Assembly (NCBI GenBank): GCA_949291945.1
Contig: CASEXH010000006.1
Span: 1-64,000, forward strand
Direction of reading: 5' to 3'
Source of the DNA: an uncultured Bacillota bacterium
GTDB taxonomy: Bacteria; Bacillota; Clostridia; Lachnospirales; Lachnospiraceae
DNA length: 64,000 bases
Below are positions 1 to 7,771 of the stretch, one piece after another. The translations under genes and the position numbers were made by a program. The notes under the pieces were generated by a model that was not told the origin of the DNA, searched no databases, and saw nothing but the letters and a program-made list of their open reading frames with translations. Each line of letters begins with the position of its first letter. Positions within the stretch are counted from its first letter, which is position 1.

Positions 1-263
1 TCTCCCAGTGTTCCTACAATGTTATCTGCCAGTCCGTTCATTACAGCAGTAAACTGGCTTCCCGTCTGATAATCCAGAAAGGCGTCTTCCAGATTGATGC
101 TTACTCCTACACGGCTTCCTTCCGGTGTAACAGAGATTCCAGAATATGATTCGCCCTGCAGCTTATTCACGGCAGTATCTTTGATTTCAGCGTTTCTGAG
201 ATTATCAGTGAGAAAGTCCGGCAGAGCTTCTTTCACCTTTTCTCTGAATTCATTGAATTCCAT
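1..263 (-). CDS. DUF5688-like protein, N-terminal part (cut by window edge)
   Basis: The reading frame begins at an ATG at 261-263 and runs off the left edge, so only about 87 residues are visible, starting MEFNEFREKVKEALPDF. The pattern of a short charged helix, then a GISVTPEGSRVGVSINLE strand region and a DYQTG turn resembles the N-terminus of DUF5688 proteins, which are common in Lachnospiraceae and have no known function. A strong ribosome site (GGAGG, 7 bases upstream) fixes the start. A promoter and a hairpin with a T-run lie in its leader. Family assignment is from memory of the family pattern; the missing C-terminus prevents a firmer call. Confidence 0.6.
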   Translation of the reverse strand, partial: MEFNEFREKVKEALPDFLTDNLRNAEIKDTAVNKLQGESYSGISVTPEGSRVGVSINLEDAFLDYQTGSQFTAVMNGLADNIVGTLG

Positions 264-300
264 ACTGTTCCTCCTTCGAATCTGATTTTGAGCAAAAAAA

Positions 301-346
301 ATAGAGCGTCCATCCATTCTCCTGTGAGAACACATAAACGCTCTAT
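301..346 (-). terminator. Leader hairpin with T-run (repeat copy 1)
   Basis: Read on the minus strand, arms at 326-342 and 305-321 form a 17-position stem (one G-G mismatch, several G-U pairs) with a 4-base loop; four further pairs extend it to 301-346. Eight T residues follow in a row. It sits inside the leader of the DUF5688-like gene, between that gene's promoter and its ribosome site, so it should act as an attenuator or conditional terminator. A second copy with compensatory changes lies at 3343-3380. Confidence 0.65.
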
Positions 347-356
347 GTAAAACCTT

Positions 357-385
357 ATTCTATTGTACTGTCAGTTCCCTGCCAA
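357..385 (-). promoter_or_regulatory. Sigma-A promoter of the DUF5688-like gene
   Basis: On the minus strand TTGGCA (380-385) and TAGAAT (357-362) are separated by exactly 17 bases. Transcription would start near 350 and read through the hairpin at 301-346 before reaching the gene at 263. It lies just past the broken end of the spoIIID remnant. Confidence 0.55.
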
Positions 386-432
386 GAGCTGACAGCCGTG
401 AAACCCGCCAAAATCAACGCTTTCCCGGCATC

Positions 433-582
433 TCATCTGACTGTTCTTATTATGACACCATCATCCTTATGTACCGTAGATTTCGACACTCCAAATTTCT
501 TCGCCGTCTGTCTTACCGTAGCTTTCTCCTCAATAATAAAATTGGCAATTTCTATAGCACGCTCTTCAATATAATCTTTCAA
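433..582 (-). pseudogene. spoIIID: Truncated spoIIID (sporulation regulator) remnant
   Basis: A 49-codon frame starts at TTG (580-582) behind a GGGGGA ribosome site. It reads LKDYIEERAIEIANF then a helix-turn-helix ending KKFGVSKSTVHKD, which matches the N-terminal half of SpoIIID, the mother-cell DNA-binding regulator of sporulation (usually about 80-90 residues). After the VHKD motif the sequence diverges to DGVIIRTVR and stops at 433-435, so the second half carrying the basic C-terminal region is missing. The break at about base 460 coincides with a change to unrelated sequence. It could be a decayed duplicate, or an intact gene split by an inserted element whose other end lies outside the window. 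Confidence 0.8.
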
Positions 583-803
583 GGAAAATCCCCCGAAATC
601 TCTGCTTTTTACAATCTATGCAGAATAGTTACGAGGCATGCCCCTATACTTCAAGGGTCATATACACAAACGTCTTAGAATATTATCACGGATTAGTGAT
701 ATACCAGGAAGTCCCGTTTTTAGTTCTTTGTTCGAAAAACTCGATATCTGCACTCAGAAAAATGTTAGCTTCTGCGCACCTTTTTGCTACCGTTCTAATT
801 AAA

Positions 804-884
804 TTAGGCCGTAAGAAATAAAACAAAATAAAATAAAGCAATAATTATTGCTATAGCTACAAGTACCGTTAATATTTTTTTCAT
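804..884 (-). CDS. 26-residue single-span membrane peptide
   Basis: A tiny frame, MKKILTVLVAIAIIIALF and onward, ends LFLTA then TAA. It is preceded by AGGAGA seven bases upstream of the ATG, and it follows directly after the stop codon of the DUF4230 gene, so it is probably the last gene of that operon. It is almost wholly hydrophobic after two lysines, which predicts one transmembrane helix with the N-terminus inside. No family is recognised. The strong ribosome site and placement are the only evidence that it is translated. Confidence 0.5.
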   Translation of the reverse strand: MKKILTVLVAIAIIIALFYFVLFLTA

Positions 885-895
885 AGTGTATCTCC

Positions 896-1528
896 TTATT
901 TATCTTTGAAAACTATCGCATATTCGTCCAGATCATATACATTTCCAAAAAATCCTTTTAAAATTATTTCGGCATTGCTACGGGCATTATCGAGCAAGCC
1001 ACTATCGATTGCCTCTTGCTCCGCTTTTTGCTTTAACTCTGCCATTGCTTCATTATTGTCTTCCAGCGTAATTTGATTATAAATGCTTTCCTCTTCGTGG
1101 TACACTTTAAAAGACTCTAAGTCGATTTCATTACTTAATATTTTAGCTTCTGGAAGTCTGACCTCTATTGAAGTACCGTTTTCACTCCACTCTATTTCTC
1201 CAAAATCAAATCCTGCCTTAATAATAACATCATAACTGAATATATACTTACTCTGTGTAAATGGAATTTTCGCTCCAAAGAGTTTCCTTGAAGAATCGGT
1301 GACGCTGACTTGCGTGCAATATGCAGATTGAGTCGCTAATTCCCCAATATCCTCAAAGCCTATTTTTGTTGTTTTACTTTCTGATAAAATGGTTTTTCTC
1401 AGTCCAATGACTACAGCGGCAAGAGCTAATACAATCAAAAGCGACACTATAATTTTCCTCGTCAGATGCCTTTTAGTGTATTCCAACAGCCTATTATCTT
1501 TCTTTGTATTTCTTTTTGGTTCCTGCAT
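896..1528 (-). CDS. DUF4230 membrane-anchored protein
   Basis: This 210-residue protein has a basic N-terminus, one membrane helix at about residues 25-45 (IIVSLLIVLALAAVVIGL) and a soluble extracytoplasmic part with the DUF4230 layout: a KIGFEDIGELATQ segment, a beta-rich middle (IFSYDVIIKAGFDF, SIEVRLPEAKIL) and a C-terminal helix ending in NAEIILKGFF. DUF4230 proteins are widespread in gut Clostridia and Bacteroidetes; their function is unknown. The ATG follows a GGGGGAAG ribosome site. The 26-residue membrane peptide lies immediately downstream. Confidence 0.8.
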   Translation of the reverse strand: MQEPKRNTKKDNRLLEYTKRHLTRKIIVSLLIVLALAAVVIGLRKTILSESKTTKIGFEDIGELATQSAYCTQVSVTDSSRKLFGAKIPFTQSKYIFSYDVIIKAGFDFGEIEWSENGTSIEVRLPEAKILSNEIDLESFKVYHEEESIYNQITLEDNNEAMAELKQKAEQEAIDSGLLDNARSNAEIILKGFFGNVYDLDEYAIVFKDK

Positions 1529-1736
1529 AAACTGCTTCCCCCTCTTCTTTCGAATTGAGTATAAAATATTAGCTTGCTATGATAATTCTATACCATCCTT
1601 CTAAATCTAATATTTTTTCCTGGATGAATGTACAATCTACTCTCTTTTTCTGTCTGTAGGGATTTTCTACATATACAGTATACAATATAACCGACACAAA
1701 TAACATCAGAATATTGTTTTCTCTTATCTTTTCCTA

Positions 1737-1787
1737 AGAAAGGGCAGGACATCATAATTCTATTGAGACATGATGCCCTGCCCTTCT
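1737..1787 (-). terminator. Terminator after the lipoprotein gene
   Basis: Arms AAGGGCAGG-ACATCAT (about 1739-1755) and ATGATGCCCTGCCCTT (about 1769-1785) form a long stem with one bulge and a 14-base loop. On the minus strand it is followed by TTTCTT. It lies about 35 bases after the stop codon of the lipoprotein gene. The rest of the 1529-1820 gap shows only AT-rich sequence. Confidence 0.65.
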
Positions 1788-1820
1788 ATGTAGCATATCA
1801 GTAACAGATTTTATGTCAAA

Positions 1821-2675
1821 TCAGTTATCTATTGACGAAACATATAATTCTATTTCATTTATGTTCTGGCTACTTACCAAATTACTATATTCTACTCCTG
1901 TTTCATCTTGGGAATACTCCAGCTTGAATTCCGTATTAGGTTCTATATTTTGATCGATTACTATGTATTTCTTCAAAGCTTCTTCATCCGACACATCCAC
2001 AAAACTCCCATCATCTGTTACGATGACAAATTTGACTGTGCCATCTGAATAGGCGTCCCTAAAATCTCCGGCTATTGACATGTATCCGCAATCTGAAAGA
2101 TTTCTGCCCGTATAGTCCCGAATATAGCTTGTATATTTGTCTGGTGAAGGAGATATCTCCGTCAACTTTCTTTCACTATTTCCTGAACTTTTAACCTCCG
2201 TCACCGCTAACACAATTTCTTCATATGACTGGCTTTCCGGAAAAGTATCAACTTCATTTCCTTCTTCATCTTTTGGAAAAATATACTTCATTTCTGTATT
2301 AGGGCGAATATTTTGCTCTACCACAACATATTTTTTCAACTCATCTTCGTTACTAGTATCAATATAAGTTCCTTTTTCATTTACAAGAATCACTTTAAGA
2401 TATATATCCCCATATTCATCCATTCTATTCCCGCTCAACGAAGTATATCCAAACGAAGCAACATTCTTTCCAACATAATCCTTAATGTACCATGTATGCT
2501 TATCTGGAGATGTTTTTATCGTTACTGTCCTCCTTTCTTCATTGCTGTCACGTCCTTTTTCTACAAAGCTTAATATATTTTGTCCTTCATCAGCATTTTC
2601 ACTATTTATATTTCCACACGATGATAATAATAGCATACCACATACCGTAAATATCATTTTATTCATTCTCATCAT
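1821..2675 (-). CDS. Lipoprotein with two tandem copies of one domain
   Basis: The 284-residue product begins with a signal peptide (MNKMIFTVCGMLLL) and a lipobox LLSSC, so the cysteine near residue 20 should be lipidated and the protein held on the outer face of the membrane. The mature part contains two homologous repeats, roughly residues 50-160 and 165-284. Each has SPDK-T-YI-DY-G-N, GYxS, VNEKGTYID or TDDGSFVD, LKKYVV or LKKYIV, and an IxPNTE motif near its end. No catalytic signature is visible, which suggests a binding or sensing role. Its start overlaps the end of the merR gene by 17 bases, so the two are translationally coupled. The domain family is not one I can name. Confidence 0.7.
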   Translation of the reverse strand: MMRMNKMIFTVCGMLLLSSCGNINSENADEGQNILSFVEKGRDSNEERRTVTIKTSPDKHTWYIKDYVGKNVASFGYTSLSGNRMDEYGDIYLKVILVNEKGTYIDTSNEDELKKYVVVEQNIRPNTEMKYIFPKDEEGNEVDTFPESQSYEEIVLAVTEVKSSGNSERKLTEISPSPDKYTSYIRDYTGRNLSDCGYMSIAGDFRDAYSDGTVKFVIVTDDGSFVDVSDEEALKKYIVIDQNIEPNTEFKLEYSQDETGVEYSNLVSSQNINEIELYVSSIDN

Positions 2676-3096
2676 TTGTTTCTTCCACCATGAATATTTT
2701 CTTTATTTCCTCTCTTATTTCCGTAATACTCCCTACATATGTTTTTCCACTCTGCTCGTCCGGTTTCAACGGAATACCGTTGACCCGAATAGTTGAAATA
2801 AATCCCATACGCACCTTTAAAGTTATAATTTGATTTTTAATCGATTCTACTTGCTTTATAAAATATATGTCTTTTTGAGCATTGGAAAGTTCTAATAGTT
2901 TTTTAATTTCTTTCAATTTAAAACCCATTTCCTTGTAGATCAGAATCTGACATATTCTTTCCAAGGCATCCGGTCCAAATATGCGATGATTTTTTTCAGT
3001 CCTTTTTATCAGAAGGATCCCCTCATCATCATAATACTGCAAGGTTCGTTTGCTCAGGCCTGTCAGTCGGCTTACTTCATCAATTTTTTTCATCAC
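2659..3096 (-). CDS. MerR family transcriptional regulator
   Basis: The first 70 residues form a MerR winged helix (KIDEVSRLTGLSKRTLQYYD, then a wing and an MGFKLKEIKKLLEL helix). A dimerising coiled-coil helix follows at about 80-110, with a short C-terminal segment that has no cysteine cluster, so the effector is probably not a metal thiol ligand. Start is GTG at 3094-3096 or ATG at 3091-3093; an AAGGA site serves both. The MerR-type promoter just upstream implies self-control together with the overlapping downstream lipoprotein gene. The natural inference is a two-gene stress module in which the regulator controls an envelope lipoprotein. Confidence 0.9.
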   Translation of the reverse strand: MMKKIDEVSRLTGLSKRTLQYYDDEGILLIKRTEKNHRIFGPDALERICQILIYKEMGFKLKEIKKLLELSNAQKDIYFIKQVESIKNQIITLKVRMGFISTIRVNGIPLKPDEQSGKTYVGSITEIREEIKKIFMVEETNDENE

Positions 3097-3114
3097 GGTC
3101 TTTCCTTTCTCCGT

Positions 3115-3163
3115 GTAAATGAGTATATTCCATCACGTTTGCGTGATAGCAATACTCATTTAC
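3115..3163 (-). promoter_or_regulatory. MerR-type promoter with nested palindromic operator
   Basis: On the minus strand TTGCTA (3147-3152) and TATACT (3122-3127) are separated by 19 bases rather than 17, the hallmark of promoters activated by MerR proteins through DNA distortion. The spacer holds the dyad ATCACG-N4-CGTGAT (3132-3147), and a perfect 12-bp inverted repeat (3115-3126 and 3152-3163) encloses everything. It lies about 20 bases from the merR start. The rest of the 3097-3421 gap holds only AT-rich sequence and the terminator at 3343-3380. Confidence 0.85.
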
Positions 3164-3342
3164 GGAATTACTAACTATTTGTTTCGTAAAAGGCCGTGCA
3201 AATTTTGCGAAATTCATTTCAATTCAAATAGGCAAGGCATATCTAACCACATATCCCGGTCTACTTTTGAATTATGTATTTTGATTTTTAAAAGTTTTGA
3301 ATTAACTCTCCTCTTAAATAACTATCTACATAATATACAAAA

Positions 3343-3380
3343 AGCGTCTATCTATTCCCTATCGAGAACAGATAAACGCT
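3343..3380 (-). terminator. Terminator of the ATPase operon (repeat copy 2)
   Basis: Arms at 3364-3380 and 3343-3359 give a fully paired 17-position stem (with G-U pairs) and a 4-base loop, followed on the minus strand by TTTTTG. It lies 42 bases after the stop of the small partner gene. The sequence closely matches the hairpin at 301-346, with paired substitutions. Confidence 0.75.
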
Positions 3381-3421
3381 TTGCTAAAAACATATTCAAA
3401 AGTAACTTAACCTAAAAGGAT

Positions 3422-3952
3422 TCAATTTCTCCGTATCAATTCTTGATTACAGTCCAGAATTTTCATAATATTGCTTGTACTTAACCGGTAGTTTTCTCCT
3501 GAAAGCCGCTTTTGATCGACTTTATTGATCAATTTTCTTGCTTTAAATGCCGCAGCTTCTTTCTTTTTCTGACTGTCGTCTACCCTTTTTCCAATATATA
3601 CCTGCTCTACATCCTTACAAAACCAGACAAAATCATATCCCTTACTATCACAGTACTGTTTCGCTTCTTTCAGAAATTTCTGGTCCTCCGGATTACTGTC
3701 ATAATCATCGCAGTCAAAACAATACAAAACTTTAGAATGATTCGCTTTGGACATAGCACTGTACTGCCTGACAAATTGTGCCACCTGTTTTTCTTTACTT
3801 TTATATTTTCCCTTTCCGTCCATATACACAGTACTGAACTTCACCTGCGTTCGTTCATATTCATAAAAATGCTCGATGGTATCTTTAATATAGATCCAGT
3901 CTGAATTGCATTTCTTGTTTGTCTCAACAACAAAAACTAGCTGAAGCCCCAT
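3422..3952 (-). CDS. RloB/TOPRIM-like partner of the adjacent ATPase (putative defence effector)
   Basis: This 176-residue protein has an N-terminal strand LQLVFVVET and a second acidic strand KVLYCFDCDDYDSN, with a later EQVYIGK motif. The arrangement (strand-Glu, then a hydrophobic strand ending in Asp-x-Asp-Asp) resembles the metal-binding core of TOPRIM or RloB nucleases; this is a pattern inference, not a confirmed family. Its ATG overlaps the stop of the upstream ATPase gene (TAATG), so the two are co-translated. ATPase plus small TOPRIM/RloB-like pairs occur in anti-phage systems such as RloAB-like and PARIS modules. No membrane segment or signal peptide is present. Confidence 0.45.
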   Translation of the reverse strand: MGLQLVFVVETNKKCNSDWIYIKDTIEHFYEYERTQVKFSTVYMDGKGKYKSKEKQVAQFVRQYSAMSKANHSKVLYCFDCDDYDSNPEDQKFLKEAKQYCDSKGYDFVWFCKDVEQVYIGKRVDDSQKKKEAAAFKARKLINKVDQKRLSGENYRLSTSNIMKILDCNQELIRRN

Positions 3953-5328
3953 TATTCATCCTCCCCGCCCGAACCAAACACACCTATAAAATCAATCGAA
4001 TCCACATTAAACGGAGATCCTTCAATCATTCCGTTTCTATAGAGTCTGGACGGAGAATAATTTCCGTTCGTTTTCCACGAATAAATCTTATGATTTTCAG
4101 ACAAAAAGTCTATAGATTTTTTCCGCTGCTTCAAAATATCCATAGGACCTACATTATGAGTAGTAAAGCAAAGCTGTCCTTCCCCATATTCCATCAGATA
4201 TTCCAACAATGCGCATAAGTAAACATCATGAAGATTCGAATCAAACTCATCAATAAATACGATCCCCCCCTCAACCATTTCCTTTAGATATGCAAACAGC
4301 CTAATAAGTTTTTTTATGCCTGTGCTTTCATATTCTGCATGGATCTTATATGACTCATAAACCATTACCAGATCGCACACCCATAAATCACGGTTTTCCT
4401 TTTTATCAATCTCAACTCCCTGTAAATCGGATTTAAAAATGTGAAGAAAGTCATATAATTTAGCTATATATTTTTCGAAGTCCTTATACAGTGATTTTGA
4501 TACCACATTCCCTGTTACAGAAATCACATTAAGATAATCATTGTTCATTTCCATAAGACTATTCAGAAGCGTATCTATTTCATCTTTGTACTTTTCACTG
4601 TCATCATAGCTTTCCAAAGAGTTCTTAGCAACATAGTCTCTGTGGTCATCGGACTGATCTAAATATACATGTAGTTTTTTGCCAAAAAGATATAGCAGAC
4701 ATAAGTGAGCCCAAATAATTCCTTTATGCTCTTCAGGATTTTTCATTCCGGGAATCAAAAATTTCTCATAAAACAATGCGCTCATCGAAGCCATCTCCAA
4801 TAAGTTCATCGTTTTATTTTCAATTCTTTCAGAAAATCCATCCTCTTCTGCTCTTTCGGAAATAGCTGAAAGTTCACCGCCGGTCACTTCAAAAAGTATT
4901 TCCATAGATTCTTTTTTTGAAGCTGCTTTTTTGGAGGATAAACATTCGTGAGAAATCGTAAATTTCCCTGAAATATCTTTTTCCAGCGTTACACTGTAAC
5001 GAAAAATCATTAAAACTGCTTCTGCTTTTACCATATAGTCCGCTTCTATAAAAAGCTGTCCAGTTTTTTTATTAATCATTGCGTCCAAGTTTTTCTGTGC
5101 GATAGGATTATTCAAATACCCCGAATTAGTAAGCAGATTTCTCAATACCTCAACGGAACTTATAATAGCAGATTTACCTGAGCCATTCATACCGTAAATC
5201 CCCTTAATATTATACTCCTGAGTATCTGGCTCTGCCGAGATTGTTTTTTTATAAAAAGACAATGTTACCAACTGATCTAATGTTTTTATTCCCTTAACAG
5301 AATAGCTGAGCAAGTAAATATCTTTCAT
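3952..5328 (-). CDS. ABC/SMC-like ATPase of a putative abortive-infection module
   Basis: The product of 458 residues starts at the ATG at 5326-5328, because a GGAGGG ribosome site lies 8 bases upstream; an in-frame extension to 5361 lacks one. Walker A is GMNGSGKS at about 46-53. An ABC-like signature (ESTGIKKL) precedes Walker B (GGIVFIDEFD, D-E near 360), and a switch-like TTHN follows near 390. This is the AAA_15/AAA_21 arrangement of RloA, AriA and related defence ATPases. The middle is a long insertion with charged helices (about 150-290). It is cytoplasmic and co-translated with the small gene downstream. A defence role is inferred from architecture and the accessory neighbourhood. Confidence 0.75.
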   Translation of the reverse strand: MKDIYLLSYSVKGIKTLDQLVTLSFYKKTISAEPDTQEYNIKGIYGMNGSGKSAIISSVEVLRNLLTNSGYLNNPIAQKNLDAMINKKTGQLFIEADYMVKAEAVLMIFRYSVTLEKDISGKFTISHECLSSKKAASKKESMEILFEVTGGELSAISERAEEDGFSERIENKTMNLLEMASMSALFYEKFLIPGMKNPEEHKGIIWAHLCLLYLFGKKLHVYLDQSDDHRDYVAKNSLESYDDSEKYKDEIDTLLNSLMEMNNDYLNVISVTGNVVSKSLYKDFEKYIAKLYDFLHIFKSDLQGVEIDKKENRDLWVCDLVMVYESYKIHAEYESTGIKKLIRLFAYLKEMVEGGIVFIDEFDSNLHDVYLCALLEYLMEYGEGQLCFTTHNVGPMDILKQRKKSIDFLSENHKIYSWKTNGNYSPSRLYRNGMIEGSPFNVDSIDFIGVFGSGGEDE

Positions 5329-5461
5329 CGCTATATCCCTCCTGCTATCAATATAACACATGTATCCAGAAAAATAAATACAAAATGTATATTTATATCC
5401 CGTTACTAATTATTATCTCACCATTCTGTCCGTCTAATCCTATATCTTCAAAAACATCGTC

Positions 5462-5974
5462 TCATCTTCTTCTATACGTCCATCTATATTCTTTTTTCAG
5501 CCTCTCATATATCTCAAATGCCACCGGACAAACCTCGATCACATCCAGCACGCTGTAAAGACTCTCCCACCTGTCCGGCTGATCCGTATATGGATATTTT
5601 TTGCAGCTTTCCGGCCGGCAATCGCCCAGTTGGCAGTTTCCGTCTGCTCCCAGAAAATCACAGGGGGCGTTTTTTGTCTGGTATCTGTTTTCCTCATCAC
5701 TTTCCAACAGATATTTTTCAATAAACTGATCTTTTGTAAGCCCCATATACTCTGCATCCCGGGCGAGATCTTCTTCCGGGATACTGCCCTGGTACATCTT
5801 GCAGCAGTTTCTGCATCGACTGCAGTCATATCCTGCAAACAGCTCTTTGTGCAGCCTTTGAAACTGCTCATCCAGTTCTTTATCATCTGCATTTTCTTTC
5901 AGGAAAATGCGAAATTCATAATTTTCGTTTCTCTTTTTCTTCGCTTCAAATTTTATCTTTCTCGGTGCGATCAT
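5462..5974 (-). CDS. YkgJ-family cysteine-cluster protein
   Basis: A 170-residue cytoplasmic protein with the YkgJ signature: CSRCRNCC near residues 51-58, APCDFLGADGNCQLG near 102-116, then CRPESCKKYP near 119-128 and a final VCPVAFEIY. The eight or so cysteines are thought to bind zinc or an iron-sulfur centre (UPF0153 family); no reaction is established. A strong AAAGGAG site precedes the ATG. It is followed at 43 bases by the SWIM protein gene on its upstream side, and both may be transcribed together. Confidence 0.88.
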   Translation of the reverse strand: MIAPRKIKFEAKKKRNENYEFRIFLKENADDKELDEQFQRLHKELFAGYDCSRCRNCCKMYQGSIPEEDLARDAEYMGLTKDQFIEKYLLESDEENRYQTKNAPCDFLGADGNCQLGDCRPESCKKYPYTDQPDRWESLYSVLDVIEVCPVAFEIYERLKKEYRWTYRRR

Positions 5975-6016
5975 TTTCAGTCTCCTTTCCCTTTTACTGC
6001 CCGATTATCTCTATTC

Positions 6017-7696
6017 TTAAAACCCTGCCTTCCGCATTTCATCCATCATAGCCGTCCTTCGGTAATACATTCCCCGCCAGTTCTCCGCAATCTCAGACGC
6101 TTTTTCTTTCCCACCCGGATATCTTCGGATCTTTTTCAGATATTTCATTAATTCTCTGTACCGTTTTCGATTACCTGCCCTTTCCGCTTCATGGTGCAGA
6201 TAAGAAATATAGATATCCCGTACCTGCTCCGGGAATTTCTCTTTCAGCACTTTTTCATATTTATCCAGATTATAAATGAACGTTTCTTTTCTAATACACT
6301 CCAGCATGGATTCGTACATTCCTTCTTTCTCCATAAATGGATACAGGATATTATAATTTTTAGGATTTTTCAGAATCTGTTCCCTATAATCCTCCCACTC
6401 CTTATCTGTGCAGACCTCTTTGAGTTTATAAATATGTATCAAATTATTTTGCGGACATTCAAAGACATAATACAGCAGTTCTTTTTTGTACGCTTCTTTA
6501 TCCGGCTGTGTTTCATATATGGAAATCAATTGCTCGCTGTACCGGGCAATCAGCCCCGGATACTCTTTATCCAGAATTTTACTTTCCTGCAATATCCGGA
6601 TTGCCTCATCCAGATTCCCATTGTCAAGGTTCTCCTGTATTTCCAGCTCTCTTACTGCCGAAAATCTCCAATGTTGCCTTCGATATTCTCTGATTTCTTC
6701 CGCCGGAAGGTCCAACCGCTCCATGAATTCCAACCGCTTTATAATATTATTCTCGTAGCCGTATCGAGCGCTCCATGTACTTCCGCAATCCGTAGATGAT
6801 GTCTGCATTTCAATCCTTTTATCCAGATCCTTCAGCATCTTTTCTAACATTTCCCGGTTCTGAAACTCATGTGTCAGGAAATCTTCCATATAGTCTTCCA
6901 TGTAATCTACCACATAATCGCATGACAGATGGCTCATAAACCAGGAAAACATTTCGTTTTTTTCTTCTTCACTGCAGTTCTCCAGTATTTCTTTCCATTT
7001 ATCATAACATGCATTTGCGACCTGGGCTGTGCCGCCGTCAGAATCATCTATATCTATATTTCCAATCGTTTTGAAAACATAGTTTGTTAGTTCAAACGCC
7101 TGTCCATAGCATTTTCGTTCAATCAATGTATTCCCTTTTTCTTCCAGATAATTCTCCAGCGCCCAGCAAAAATCCAGAGCATTCCGGTAATCAATATAAC
7201 CGCTCCTGTCGCCGTACTCCCATACAAGCTGGCCTACGCCCTGTTTCAACAGATCCATCTGTTTCTCATCTATCTTTACCGCATATCTGGTCATAAGTGT
7301 ATTCCGGATCTCACTATTCTGTGCAGCAATCCCCTTTACAAAGGAGCGTAATTCCTCTTCCGGTATTCTTTCAATAATTTCTTCCAGTTCTTGTTCCTGA
7401 TCATCCGGGCAAGTCTCTTCTGTCAGAATATCCTCTCCATTCTGTTCCTCAATCTCAAAGAGAACGGCTGCCATATGTTTACAATTATTTCCGTCTTCTG
7501 CGTAGGGACAGGAGCAGTACATCTCGCAGACCCGTCCCCCTTCCATCTCAATATCTACTTCGTAATCCTCCGTTCCCTCTACAACGGCATGATACCCATG
7601 TTCCGTTTTATGGAGTTCTAAAACTGCGCCATCAAAGTAATATGCCTCTCCACGAGCAAGAATATGCTCCTGAAACAAGTCTTTCCAGTCACTCAT
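6017..7696 (-). CDS. SWIM zinc-finger protein with long helical repeat region
   Basis: Start chosen at the ATG at 7694-7696 (GGAGG 8 bases upstream); a longer in-frame start at 7726 has no ribosome site. The 559-residue protein opens with a GEAYYFDGAV segment and a SWIM zinc finger, C61-x-C63-x8-C72-x-H74 (CSCPYAEDGNNCKH), which typically binds DNA or protein. The remaining 450 residues are acidic and helical, with repeated short helices resembling the TPR-like tails of SWIM proteins. It may serve as a scaffold. Function is unknown; SWIM proteins often accompany SNF2 helicases, but none is adjacent here. Confidence 0.85.
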   Translation of the reverse strand: MSDWKDLFQEHILARGEAYYFDGAVLELHKTEHGYHAVVEGTEDYEVDIEMEGGRVCEMYCSCPYAEDGNNCKHMAAVLFEIEEQNGEDILTEETCPDDQEQELEEIIERIPEEELRSFVKGIAAQNSEIRNTLMTRYAVKIDEKQMDLLKQGVGQLVWEYGDRSGYIDYRNALDFCWALENYLEEKGNTLIERKCYGQAFELTNYVFKTIGNIDIDDSDGGTAQVANACYDKWKEILENCSEEEKNEMFSWFMSHLSCDYVVDYMEDYMEDFLTHEFQNREMLEKMLKDLDKRIEMQTSSTDCGSTWSARYGYENNIIKRLEFMERLDLPAEEIREYRRQHWRFSAVRELEIQENLDNGNLDEAIRILQESKILDKEYPGLIARYSEQLISIYETQPDKEAYKKELLYYVFECPQNNLIHIYKLKEVCTDKEWEDYREQILKNPKNYNILYPFMEKEGMYESMLECIRKETFIYNLDKYEKVLKEKFPEQVRDIYISYLHHEAERAGNRKRYRELMKYLKKIRRYPGGKEKASEIAENWRGMYYRRTAMMDEMRKAGF

Positions 7697-7771
7697 AAAA
7701 ATTTCCTCCGGTGTAAGCAAATACATACTACAATTCCAGACTATTGTCTTTCAACGGAAAATCCTACACAC

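Noticed and set aside
5539..5892. Alternative-frame protein inside the YkgJ gene
   Set aside because: It overlaps a gene with intact cysteine motifs and has no convincing start site or homology.
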